This document shows positions 56,084-64,000 of a DNA stretch of 64,000 nucleotides, one piece after another. The stretch's first letter is position 1. Each line of letters begins with the position of its first letter. The position numbers and the translations under genes were made by a program. Source of the DNA: Streptomyces sp. NBS 14/10 (GTDB taxonomy: Bacteria; Actinomycetota; Actinomycetes; Streptomycetales; Streptomycetaceae); contig NZ_NCSM01000035.1 of NCBI RefSeq assembly GCF_002224125.1, positions 113,893 to 177,892 of the forward strand. The letters are read 5' to 3'. A model generated the notes under the pieces. The model made no database searches and had not been told where the DNA came from. It saw only the letters and a program-made list of their open reading frames with translations.

Positions 56084-56862
56084 CTGCTCCGCAGGTCGTG
56101 GTCCACCGCGACAAGGAACTGATGGCACAGGCCGCGGCGGCCCGGCTGATCACAAAGATCGTGGACGCCCAGTCCGCCCGCGGCTCGGCCTCGGTCGTGC
56201 TGACCGGCGGGCGCAACGGCAACGGCCTGCTGGCCGCGCTCGCCGAGGCGCCCGCCCGGGACGCCGTGGACTGGTCGCGGCTCGATCTGTGGTGGGGCGA
56301 CGAGCGGTTCCTGCCGGAGGGCCACCCGGACCGCAATGTCACCCAGGCGCGGGAGGCACTGCTGGACGCGGTGGGTCTTGACCCGGCCCGGGTGCACCCG
56401 ATGCCGGCCTCCGACGGCCCGTGGGGCAGCGAGGTGGAGGCCGCCGCGGAGGCGTACGCCGAGGAGCTGGACCGGGCCGCGCGGCCGGAGAACCACGGCG
56501 CGGTGCCGTCCTTCGACGTGCTGCTGCTGGGCGTCGGCCCGGACACCCATGTGGCCTCGCTCTTCCCGGAGCTGCCCGCCGTACGGGAGGTCGAGCGGAC
56601 GGTGGTGGCGGTGCGCGGTGCGCCCAAGCCCCCGCCCATCCGGGTCTCCCTGACCCTGCCCGCGATCCGCGCGGCGCAGGAGGTCTGGCTGCTGGCGGCG
56701 GGCGAGGACAAGGCCAAGGCGGTGACGATCGCGCTGTCGGGGGCCGGGGAGATCCAGGCCCCGGCCGCGGGCGCGTACGGCCGCCGCCGCACGCTGTGGC
56801 TGCTGGACCGGGCCGCCGCGGCGGGGCTGCCGCGCGAGCTGTACCCCCCGGCGTCGCCCTGA
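56080..56862 (+). CDS. pgl: 6-phosphogluconolactonase
   Basis: A 260-residue lactonase of the NagB/DevB fold: L-T-G-G-R-N-G near residue 40, W-W-G-D-E-R-F (about 70-76) and L-L-L-G-V-G-P-D-T-H-V-A-S-L-F-P. It completes the oxidative branch after Zwf. GTG 56080 overlaps the opcA stop. It is the last gene of the operon, ending before the terminator at 56884. Confidence 0.95.
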   Translation: MTAPQVVVHRDKELMAQAAAARLITKIVDAQSARGSASVVLTGGRNGNGLLAALAEAPARDAVDWSRLDLWWGDERFLPEGHPDRNVTQAREALLDAVGLDPARVHPMPASDGPWGSEVEAAAEAYAEELDRAARPENHGAVPSFDVLLLGVGPDTHVASLFPELPAVREVERTVVAVRGAPKPPPIRVSLTLPAIRAAQEVWLLAAGEDKAKAVTIALSGAGEIQAPAAGAYGRRRTLWLLDRAAAAGLPRELYPPASP

Positions 56863-56883
56863 CGGGGCGCGAGACACAGCCGT

Positions 56884-56917
56884 ACGGGCCGACTGGGCGG
56901 AAACCCAGTCGGCCCGT
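56884..56917. terminator. Bidirectional terminator between pgl and pgi
   Basis: ACGGGCCGACTGGG / CCCAGTCGGCCCGT, perfect 14-bp arms with a 6-nt loop; TTTT follows soon after on the plus strand. Confidence 0.85.
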
Positions 56918-56935
56918 CCGTCGTTTTGGGTGGCC

Positions 56936-58588
56936 TCAGCGCCCGCGCAGCGAGCGGTAGGTGGCGACCAGCCGCGCCGTGGAGGCGTCGAGCCCGGGCA
57001 CCTCGGCGCCCTCGGTGAGGGCGGGCTCGACGCGCTTGGCGAGGACCTTGCCGAGCTCGACCCCCCACTGGTCGAACGAGTCGATGTTCCAGACGGCGCC
57101 CTGGACGAACACCTTGTGCTCGTAGAGCGCGATCAGCTGGCCGAGCACCGAAGGAGTCAGCTCGGCGGCCAGGATCGTGGTGGTGGGGCGGTTGCCGGGG
57201 AAGGTCTTGTGCGGCACCAGCTCCGGCGCCACCCCTTCGGCGGCCACCTCCTCCGTCGTCTTGCCGAACGCCAGCGCCTGGCCCTGGGCGAAGAGGTTGG
57301 CCATCAGCAGGTCATGGTGGCCGGCGAACTTCGGGGACAGGTCGGCCACCGGGTTGGCGAAGCCGATCAGATCGGCCGGGATCATCTTGGTGCCCTGGTG
57401 GAGCAGCTGGTAGTAGGCGTGCTGACCGTTGGTGCCGGGGGTGCCCCAGACCACCGGGCCGGTCTGCCAGTCGACCGGATTGCCCTCGCGGTCCACCGAC
57501 TTGCCGTTGGACTCCATGTCCAGCTGCTGCAGATACGCGGTGAACTTCGACAGATAGTGCGAGTACGGCAGCACGGCATGCGCCTGCGCGTCGAAGAACT
57601 GCCCGTACCAGACGCCCAGCAGCCCGAGCAGCAGCGGCGCGTTCTCTTCGAGCGGGGCGCAGCGGAAGTGCTCGTCGACGAGGTGGAAGCCGGCCAGCAT
57701 CTCGCGGAAGTGCTCCTGGCCGATGGCGATCATCAGGGACATCCCGATGGCCGAGTCGAAGGAGTAGCGCCCGCCGACCCAGTCCCAGAACTCGAACATG
57801 TTGTCGGTGTTGATACCGAACTCGGCGACTTTCACCGCGTTGGTCGACAGCGCCACGAAGTGCTTGGCGACCGCCTCCTGGCCCGCCTCCAGCCCTCTCA
57901 GCAGCCAGCGGCGGGCGGAGGTGGCGTTGGTGATGGTCTCGATGGTGGTGAAGGTCTTGGAGGCGACGATGAACAGCGTCTCGGCCGGGTCGAGCCCGCG
58001 CAGCGCCTCATGCAGATCCGCCCCGTCGACATTCGAGACGAAGCGGAACTCCAACTCGCGGTGGGTGTAGGCGCGCAGCGCCTCGAAGGCCATCGCCGGG
58101 CCCAGGTCGGAGCCGCCGATGCCGATGTTGACGATGTTCTTGATGCGCTTGCCGGTGTGGCCGGTCCACTCCCCCGAGTGGATCCGGTCGACGAACGGGC
58201 CCATCTTGGTGAGCACCGCGTGCACTTCGGGGATGACGTCCTTGCCGTCGGCCTCGATGACCGCGGAGTGGGGCGCGCGCAGGGCGATATGGAGCACCGA
58301 CCGGTCCTCGGTGGTGTTGATCTTCTCGCCCCGGAACATGGCGTCCCGCAGCTCTGTCACCCCGGTCGCCTGGGCCAGCTCCCGCAGCAGGCGCAGGGTC
58401 TCGTCGGTCACCAGGTGCTTGGAGTAGTCCAGGTGAAGGTCGCCGACCTGAACGGTGAACCGCTCCGCGCGCTCGGGGTCCTGGGCGAACAGCTCGCGCA
58501 GGTGCGCATCGCCCAGCTCCTGGCGGTGTGCGGCCAGTGCGTTCCACTCCGGCAGCTGGTCGAGCCTGCTGCGGCCATCTGCGTTCAT
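56936..58588 (-). CDS. pgi: Glucose-6-phosphate isomerase
   Basis: A 550-residue isomerase joining glycolysis and the pentose phosphate pathway. Signatures: W-D-W-V-G-G-R-Y-S near 270, [11 protein letters not shown] near 150 and [15 protein letters not shown] near 385. ATG 58588 matches the family N-terminus. It converges on pgl and lies 50 nt downstream of the MFS gene. Confidence 0.96.
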   Translation of the reverse strand: MNADGRSRLDQLPEWNALAAHRQELGDAHLRELFAQDPERAERFTVQVGDLHLDYSKHLVTDETLRLLRELAQATGVTELRDAMFRGEKINTTEDRSVLHIALRAPHSAVIEADGKDVIPEVHAVLTKMGPFVDRIHSGEWTGHTGKRIKNIVNIGIGGSDLGPAMAFEALRAYTHRELEFRFVSNVDGADLHEALRGLDPAETLFIVASKTFTTIETITNATSARRWLLRGLEAGQEAVAKHFVALSTNAVKVAEFGINTDNMFEFWDWVGGRYSFDSAIGMSLMIAIGQEHFREMLAGFHLVDEHFRCAPLEENAPLLLGLLGVWYGQFFDAQAHAVLPYSHYLSKFTAYLQQLDMESNGKSVDREGNPVDWQTGPVVWGTPGTNGQHAYYQLLHQGTKMIPADLIGFANPVADLSPKFAGHHDLLMANLFAQGQALAFGKTTEEVAAEGVAPELVPHKTFPGNRPTTTILAAELTPSVLGQLIALYEHKVFVQGAVWNIDSFDQWGVELGKVLAKRVEPALTEGAEVPGLDASTARLVATYRSLRGR

Positions 58589-58637
58589 CTCGGAATCAGC
58601 CCACTTCTCGTCGGTGCCTGGCCCCCGTGGCCCCAAC

Positions 58638-59882
58638 CTAGTTGATCGGGGAGCGCATACCGGGGACGAGGGCCACCAGTCCGCCGGCGAAGAGCGCGGC
58701 GGCCGCCAGCGCCGGTGTGTTCAGCCCCCATGCCCCGGCTATGACCCCGCCGAGCAGGGCGCCGAGCGGGGCGCCGGCGGTCGACAGCGTACGGAAGGCG
58801 GCGCTGACCCGGCCCAGCATCTCGGCCGGGCTGCGCTGCTGCATCATTGTCACCTCCGTGACGTTCCAGATGATCCCGGCGAAGCCGAAGACGCCGAAGG
58901 CGGCAGCGGCGACCGGCAGCTCGCGGACGGTGCCCAGGGCGAGGAGGGCGGCGATCTGCGCGATACCGCACACCATGATCGTGGGACCGCGCCCCAGCCG
59001 CTCCGCCACCCGCGCGGCCACCAGCCCGCCGGCCACGCTGCCGATCCCGTAGACCGTGATGACGGCCGCATAGCCCGCGTCCCCGGCGCCCAGCCATCCG
59101 GTGACATGCAGTACCAGCGTGGCGATGAGGGCGCCGATGCCCACATTGCACAGCGTGGTGGACACACACAGCGCCCGCAGCAGCCGGTCCCGCCACAGCA
59201 CCTCGATGCCCTCGGCCATGTCCTTCCGTATCGTGCGCCCCGGCGCCCGGGGCTCCCGCCGCGGCGCCTGCGCCCGCCCGCCCAGGGAGGCGACCAGCGC
59301 GGCGGCGGCGAGATAGGTGGCCGCGTCGGCCGCGTACGGCACCGCGGCGCCAAGGCCCAGGGCCACCGGCACCAGCGGCGCCCCCACGAACCGGCCCATG
59401 ACCTCCTGCCCGGTCATCAGGCGTGCGTTGGCCCGGCTCAGGGCCTCCGGCGCCACCACGGACGGCAGCAGGGCCGTGGCGGCGTTGTCGAAGAGGGTCT
59501 GCAGGGTGGTGAGCGCGAAGGCGACGGCGAGCAGCAGGCCGATCGTGGCATGTCCCAGCCATACGGCGACGGCGAAGGCGGCCATCAGCACGCCCCGCGC
59601 CACATCCACCGCCCACATCGCCCGCCGCTGGTCCACCCGGTCGGCGATGGCCCCGCCGAGCAGCCCGAACAGCAGCCACGGCAGAAAGCCGCACGCGGTC
59701 ACCAGCGAGACCAGCACCGGGGAGTCGGTCAGCGAGACGGCCAGCAGCGGAAGAGCCGCCCCGCGCAGCGCGTCCCCGAACCGGGACACCACCGCGGCCC
59801 CCCACAGCCGCCCGAAACCACCCCGCCAAGCGAGCGGCACAACCCGCTCAGCACCCTGCTCACCGGCCTCCACCGTGGCCAT
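58638..59882 (-). CDS. MFS transporter (MFS_3/enterobactin-exporter-like)
   Basis: A 414-residue protein with about twelve helices, an A-D-R-V-D-Q-R-R motif-A variant in the TM2-3 loop, and [13 protein letters not shown] typical of the MFS_3 exporter group. ATG 59882 has GGGAGGGGG upstream. It is upstream of pgi on the same strand, but a metabolic link is not evident; its GC and style match the neighbours. The substrate is unknown. Confidence 0.88.
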   Translation of the reverse strand: MATVEAGEQGAERVVPLAWRGGFGRLWGAAVVSRFGDALRGAALPLLAVSLTDSPVLVSLVTACGFLPWLLFGLLGGAIADRVDQRRAMWAVDVARGVLMAAFAVAVWLGHATIGLLLAVAFALTTLQTLFDNAATALLPSVVAPEALSRANARLMTGQEVMGRFVGAPLVPVALGLGAAVPYAADAATYLAAAALVASLGGRAQAPRREPRAPGRTIRKDMAEGIEVLWRDRLLRALCVSTTLCNVGIGALIATLVLHVTGWLGAGDAGYAAVITVYGIGSVAGGLVAARVAERLGRGPTIMVCGIAQIAALLALGTVRELPVAAAAFGVFGFAGIIWNVTEVTMMQQRSPAEMLGRVSAAFRTLSTAGAPLGALLGGVIAGAWGLNTPALAAAALFAGGLVALVPGMRSPIN

Positions 59883-59942
59883 GACGCCCCCTCCCGAACC
59901 GCACGGCACCCCACGTCACGACCGTAGCCCCCACCACTGACA

Positions 59943-59987
59943 ACGGCCCGGCCGCGCACCCCCGTCAGAGGTGCCCGGCCGGGCCGT
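59943..59987. terminator. Terminator after rbpA
   Basis: ACGGCCCGGCCG / CGGCCGGGCCGT, perfect 12-bp arms around a loop with its own small stem, 27 nt past the rbpA stop on the minus strand. Confidence 0.75.
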
Positions 59988-60014
59988 CGTACTGTGCGTC
60001 GTCCCGCCTGCCGC

Positions 60015-60350
60015 TCAGATCTCGCCGCGGAGCTTGGCGAGAGCCTCGGCGAGGATCGCCTCGCCGTCGGCGTCGCTCCGCCGCTCCCGCACATACGCCA
60101 GATGCGTCTTGTACGGCTCGGTACGCGGCGGGTCCGGCGGGTTGTCCCGGTCCTTGCCGGCCGGGAAGCCGCAGCGGGGGCAGTCCCAAGTGTCCGGGAT
60201 CTGCGCGTCGCTGGCGAAGCTCGGCACGGTCTCGTGCCCGTTCGAGCACCAGAAGGAAATACGCAGGCGAGGCGCCGATTCGCCTCGCTCCGCTTCTCCC
60301 ATCGGCCCCGCTCCGACCCGACTTCCACGGATCGCGTTGCCACTTGCCAC
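60015..60350 (-). CDS. rbpA: RNA polymerase-binding protein, RbpA family
   Basis: A 111-residue protein with V-A-S-G-N-A-I-R-G-S-R-V-G at the N-terminus, a zinc-ribbon-like pair (F-W-C-S-N-G-H and D-C-P-R-C-G) and the C-terminal T-H-L-A-Y-V-R-E-R-R-S-D-A-D-G-E-A-I-L-A sigma-interaction region. RbpA stabilises RNA polymerase with principal sigma factors. Streptomyces has more than one paralogue; this one is the copy beside secG. GTG 60350 has GGAG 8 nt upstream; TAGACT (60421-60416, minus) is a likely -10. Confidence 0.88.
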   Translation of the reverse strand: MASGNAIRGSRVGAGPMGEAERGESAPRLRISFWCSNGHETVPSFASDAQIPDTWDCPRCGFPAGKDRDNPPDPPRTEPYKTHLAYVRERRSDADGEAILAEALAKLRGEI

Positions 60351-60544
60351 GGTCGTAACTCCCTGCGTGATGGTGCCGCGAAGCATTGGTAGGCAGCTCC
60401 GCTGCCGGGCGCCCCAGTCTACGTAAGGCCCAACGCGCGTCCAGTAAGAGGAGTTACACCCTCCCCCGGCCTTCGGCCGCGAGGTACCCCCCAGGACGCA
60501 AGCCCATGATAAGCCGCGCTCGCGACGGTGTGTCAGCTATCGGC

Positions 60545-60772
60545 TCAATCGAGCTTGATCAGCAGGCCGAGCACCACGATGCAGACGAACCACAGCAGGC
60601 CGATGACGACGGTGATCCGGTCCAGGTTGCGCTCGGCGACCGAGGAGCCGCCCACGGAGGACTGCATACCGCCACCGAACATGTCGGACAGACCTCCACC
60701 CTTCCCCTTGTGCATGAGCACCAGCATCATCAGCAGAACGCTGAAAATAATGAGGGCGATCGAGAACCCCAT
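60545..60772 (-). CDS. secG: Preprotein translocase subunit SecG
   Basis: A 75-residue protein with two membrane helices flanking the conserved L-M-H-K-G-K-G-G-G-L-S-D-M-F-G-G-G. It completes the SecYEG channel. ATG 60772 (M-G-F-S-I-A) matches the family; GTG 60778 and TTG 60790 upstream are alternatives, and no start has a well-placed ribosome binding site. It follows tpiA on the same strand after 144 nt. Confidence 0.94.
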   Translation of the reverse strand: MGFSIALIIFSVLLMMLVLMHKGKGGGLSDMFGGGMQSSVGGSSVAERNLDRITVVIGLLWFVCIVVLGLLIKLD

Positions 60773-60916
60773 GACCACGGCTGGAACCAACTCTCTCGGG
60801 CTCGGACGGGACGGTAAAGAACGGTAAGGAGCGGGGGCCGGGCAGTGCCTTCCGCACCACCTCGACCCCCGCCAGGGTACGACGAGTGACCTGCTACGGC
60901 CTACTCACCGGTCTGC

Positions 60917-61693
60917 TCACTGGTCGCGGAACCGGACGATCTTGACGAAGTCGTCCGCGTCCAGGCAGGCACCGCCGACCAGCGCGCCGTCCACATCGGG
61001 CTGCGCCATGATCGCGGCGACGTTCCCGGGCTTCACCGAGCCGCCGTACTGGATCCGGACCTTGTCGGCCAGCTCCTGGCTGTACAGCTCGGCCAGGCGG
61101 CCCCGGATGGCCCCGCAGACCTCCTGGGCGTCCTCGGGGGTGGCCACCTCACCGGTGCCGATGGCCCAGACCGGCTCGTACGCGATCACGATCCGCTCGG
61201 CCTGCTCGGCCGGGACGTCCTTCAGGCCCCCGTCGAGCTGCGCGAGCGTGTGCGCGACCTGGTTGCCCGCCTTGCGCACCTCCAGGCCCTCGCCGACGCA
61301 CAGGATGGGGGTGACGTCGTTCTTGAAGGCCGCCTTGACCTTGGCGTTGCACAGCTCGTCGGTCTCGCCGTGGTACTGGCGCCGCTCGGAGTGGCCGACC
61401 GCCACAAAGGAGCACCGCAGCTTGGCGAGCATCGCGCCGGAGATCTCCCCGGTGTACGCGCCGGAGTCATGCGCCGAGATGTCCTGGGCGCCGTACTTGA
61501 GCTTCAGCTTGTCGTGCTCGACCAGGGTCTGCAGCGTCCGGAGGTCCGTGAACGGCGGCAGGACCGCGACCTCGACGGCCTCGTAGTCCTTGTCGGCGAG
61601 CGAAAAAGTGATCTTCTGGACGTGGGCGATGGCCTCGAGATGGTTGAGGTTCATCTTCCAGTTGCCCGCGATCAGCGGGGTGCGGTCACTCAC
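60917..61693 (-). CDS. tpiA: Triosephosphate isomerase
   Basis: A 258-residue TIM with all catalytic residues: Lys13 in N-W-K-M, His101 in G-H-S-E-R-R and Glu173 in [11 protein letters not shown]. It starts 5 nt after pgk in the gap-pgk-tpiA glycolytic cluster. Confidence 0.97.
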   Translation of the reverse strand: MSDRTPLIAGNWKMNLNHLEAIAHVQKITFSLADKDYEAVEVAVLPPFTDLRTLQTLVEHDKLKLKYGAQDISAHDSGAYTGEISGAMLAKLRCSFVAVGHSERRQYHGETDELCNAKVKAAFKNDVTPILCVGEGLEVRKAGNQVAHTLAQLDGGLKDVPAEQAERIVIAYEPVWAIGTGEVATPEDAQEVCGAIRGRLAELYSQELADKVRIQYGGSVKPGNVAAIMAQPDVDGALVGGACLDADDFVKIVRFRDQ

Positions 61694-61698
61694 GGTGT

Positions 61699-62901
61699 TC
61701 AGTCCTCCAGTGCGGCAAGGCCGGGGAGCGTCTTGCCCTCGAGGTATTCGAGGCTCGCTCCGCCGCCGGTCGAGATGTGGCCGAAAGCATTCTCGTCGAA
61801 GCCCAGGATCCGTACGGCGGCTGCGGAGTCTCCGCCGCCCACCACGGTGAAGGCCGGGCTCTCGACCAGCGCCTGGGCGACGGCCTTGGTGCCCTCGGCG
61901 AAGTCGGGGTGCTCGAAGACGCCCATCGGGCCGTTCCAGAAGACGGTGGCGGCGTCGGCCAGCTTCGAGGCGTACAGCTCGCAGGTCTGCGGGCCGATGT
62001 CCAGACCCATCTGGTCGGCCGGGATCTGCGCAGCGGAGACGGCCTGCGGGTGGGCCGGGGCCTTGGTCTTCAGGTCCGGGAACTCGGGGCCCACCAGGAC
62101 GTCGACGGGGAGCACGAACTCCACGCCGCGCTCCTTGGCGCGCGCCAGGTACTCCTGGACGGCCTCGATCTGGTCGTCCTGGAGCAGCGAGGTGCCGATC
62201 TCGTGGCCCTGGGCCTTGAGGAAGGTGTACGCCATGCCGCCGCCGATGAGGATGCGGTCGGCCCGCTCCAGGAGGTGGTCGATGACGCCGAGCTTGTCGG
62301 ACACCTTGGCGCCGCCGAGGACCACCGCGTACGGGCGCTTCACGTCCTCAGTGAGCTGCCGCAGGACGTTCAGCTCGGCGGCGATCAGATCGCCCGCGGC
62401 GTGCGGCAGCCGCGCCGGGAGGTCGTACACCGAGGCGTGCTTGCGGTGCACCGCGCCGAAGCCGTCGCCCACGTACAGGTCCGCGAGACCGGCGAGCTGA
62501 TCGGCGAAGGCGCCGCGCTCCGCGTCGTCCTTGCTGGTCTCACCGGCGTTGAAGCGCAGGTTCTCCAGCAGCACCACATCGCCCTCGCCGAGCCCGGCCA
62601 CCGCCTCGCGGGCGCTGTCCCCGACCGTGTCGGTCGCGAACGCGACCTGATTGCCGAGGAGTTCGCCGAGCCGCCGGGCGACCGGGGCGAGCGAGAAGCG
62701 GGGCTCGGGCGCGCCCTTGGGCCGGCCCAGGTGGGAGGCGACGATCACCTTGGCGCCCGACTCGGTGAGCTTCGCGATGGTCGGCACGGCGGCGCGGATA
62801 CGGCCGTCGTCGGTGATCGTCTCGCCGTCGAGCGGAACGTTCAGATCGGCGCGGACGAAGACCCGCTTCCCGGCGACCTGAAGATCGTCAATCGTCTTCA
62901 C
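61699..62901 (-). CDS. pgk: Phosphoglycerate kinase
   Basis: A 400-residue kinase with R-A-D-L-N-V-P-L-D near the N-terminus, [17 protein letters not shown] and the C-terminal G-G-G-D-S-A-A nucleotide loop. It makes ATP from 1,3-bisphosphoglycerate. A hairpin lies in the 78-nt gap after gap. Confidence 0.97.
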   Translation of the reverse strand: MKTIDDLQVAGKRVFVRADLNVPLDGETITDDGRIRAAVPTIAKLTESGAKVIVASHLGRPKGAPEPRFSLAPVARRLGELLGNQVAFATDTVGDSAREAVAGLGEGDVVLLENLRFNAGETSKDDAERGAFADQLAGLADLYVGDGFGAVHRKHASVYDLPARLPHAAGDLIAAELNVLRQLTEDVKRPYAVVLGGAKVSDKLGVIDHLLERADRILIGGGMAYTFLKAQGHEIGTSLLQDDQIEAVQEYLARAKERGVEFVLPVDVLVGPEFPDLKTKAPAHPQAVSAAQIPADQMGLDIGPQTCELYASKLADAATVFWNGPMGVFEHPDFAEGTKAVAQALVESPAFTVVGGGDSAAAVRILGFDENAFGHISTGGGASLEYLEGKTLPGLAALED

Positions 62902-62920
62902 AGAGGACTCCTAGTTCATG

Positions 62921-62960
62921 GGACAGGGCCCGTACGACAGCGTCGTACCGGGCCCTGTCC
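62921..62960 (-). terminator. Stem-loop between gap and pgk
   Basis: GGACAGGGCCCG-TACGAC pairs with GTCGTA-C-CGGGCCCTGTCC (one bulged base, 3-nt loop), 20 nt past the gap stop. It has no T-tract, so it may attenuate read-through or stabilise the gap transcript rather than fully terminate. Confidence 0.65.
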
Positions 62961-62979
62961 TGGCTCATCTCGGCAGCGG

Positions 62980-63999
<1,020 letters not shown>

Positions 64000-64000
64000 T

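Noticed and set aside
60467..60479. Terminator CGGCC-TTC-GGCCG after secG
   Set aside because: Only 5-bp arms, 65 nt from the stop, with no T-tract; too weak to list as a feature.

Overview
The window is high-GC actinobacterial DNA, almost certainly from a Streptomyces or a very close relative. Evidence: GC-rich codon usage with frequent GTG (and one or two TTG) starts, a mycothiol-type (DinB/MDMPI) protein, the DUF397/DUF5753 gene pair, a SufR-led suf operon, OpcA beside zwf, an RbpA-family protein next to secG, and many promoters whose -10 hexamer lies 6-7 nt before the start codon (leaderless transcripts). No rRNA, tRNA, CRISPR array, intact insertion sequence or secondary-metabolite synthase was seen.

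Positions 1-18,731 are an accessory-type patchwork of small regulator/enzyme or regulator/transporter units, many with a visible palindromic operator: LysR with an MDR oxidoreductase and an alpha/beta hydrolase; marR-MFS-isochorismatase-like; an FAD monooxygenase opposite a mycothiol-isomerase-like protein; a dicarboxylate symporter (dctA type) with a fumarase-superfamily lyase behind a GntR/HutC-type double operator; an SDR/TetR pair with three operators; an alcohol dehydrogenase-SDR pair opposite an XRE regulator; a HutC regulator; a DUF397 gene with a beheaded DUF5753 regulator beside a 68-bp perfect palindrome; and EamA/ArsR with matching operators.

Positions 18,732-19,612 are gene-free and hold a large imperfect inverted duplication with an AT-rich core. 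From 19,613 to 27,678 there are mostly acidic repeat or stress proteins: a hypothetical, AraC/aldo-keto reductase, DUF1963, a 13-unit leucine-rich-repeat protein, a HEAT-like protein and a double TerD protein. Positions 27,910-33,320 hold two secreted phosphate-scavenging enzymes (PhoX and a nuclease), each preceded by PHO-box-like 11-bp repeats.

From 33,436 onward the content is core metabolism. It starts with lysine/peptidoglycan precursor genes (dapA and dapD, convergent), then a 34-bp tandem repeat array, then a TetR/SMR pair. The complete Fe-S assembly operon follows (sufR-sufB-sufD-Rieske-sufC-sufS-sufU-DUF59). Next are an ABC exporter, heme a synthesis (ctaA, later ctaB), an amidohydrolase, and the pentose phosphate operon (tkt-tal-zwf-opcA-pgl) facing pgi. 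The window closes with an MFS protein, rbpA, secG, tpiA, pgk and gap. Together the right half links NADPH and triose supply, cytochrome oxidase maturation and Fe-S biogenesis. The most unusual items are non-coding: the inverted duplication at about 18.94-19.54 kb, the 34-bp minisatellite at 35.4-35.9 kb and the 68-bp palindrome at 16.9 kb.
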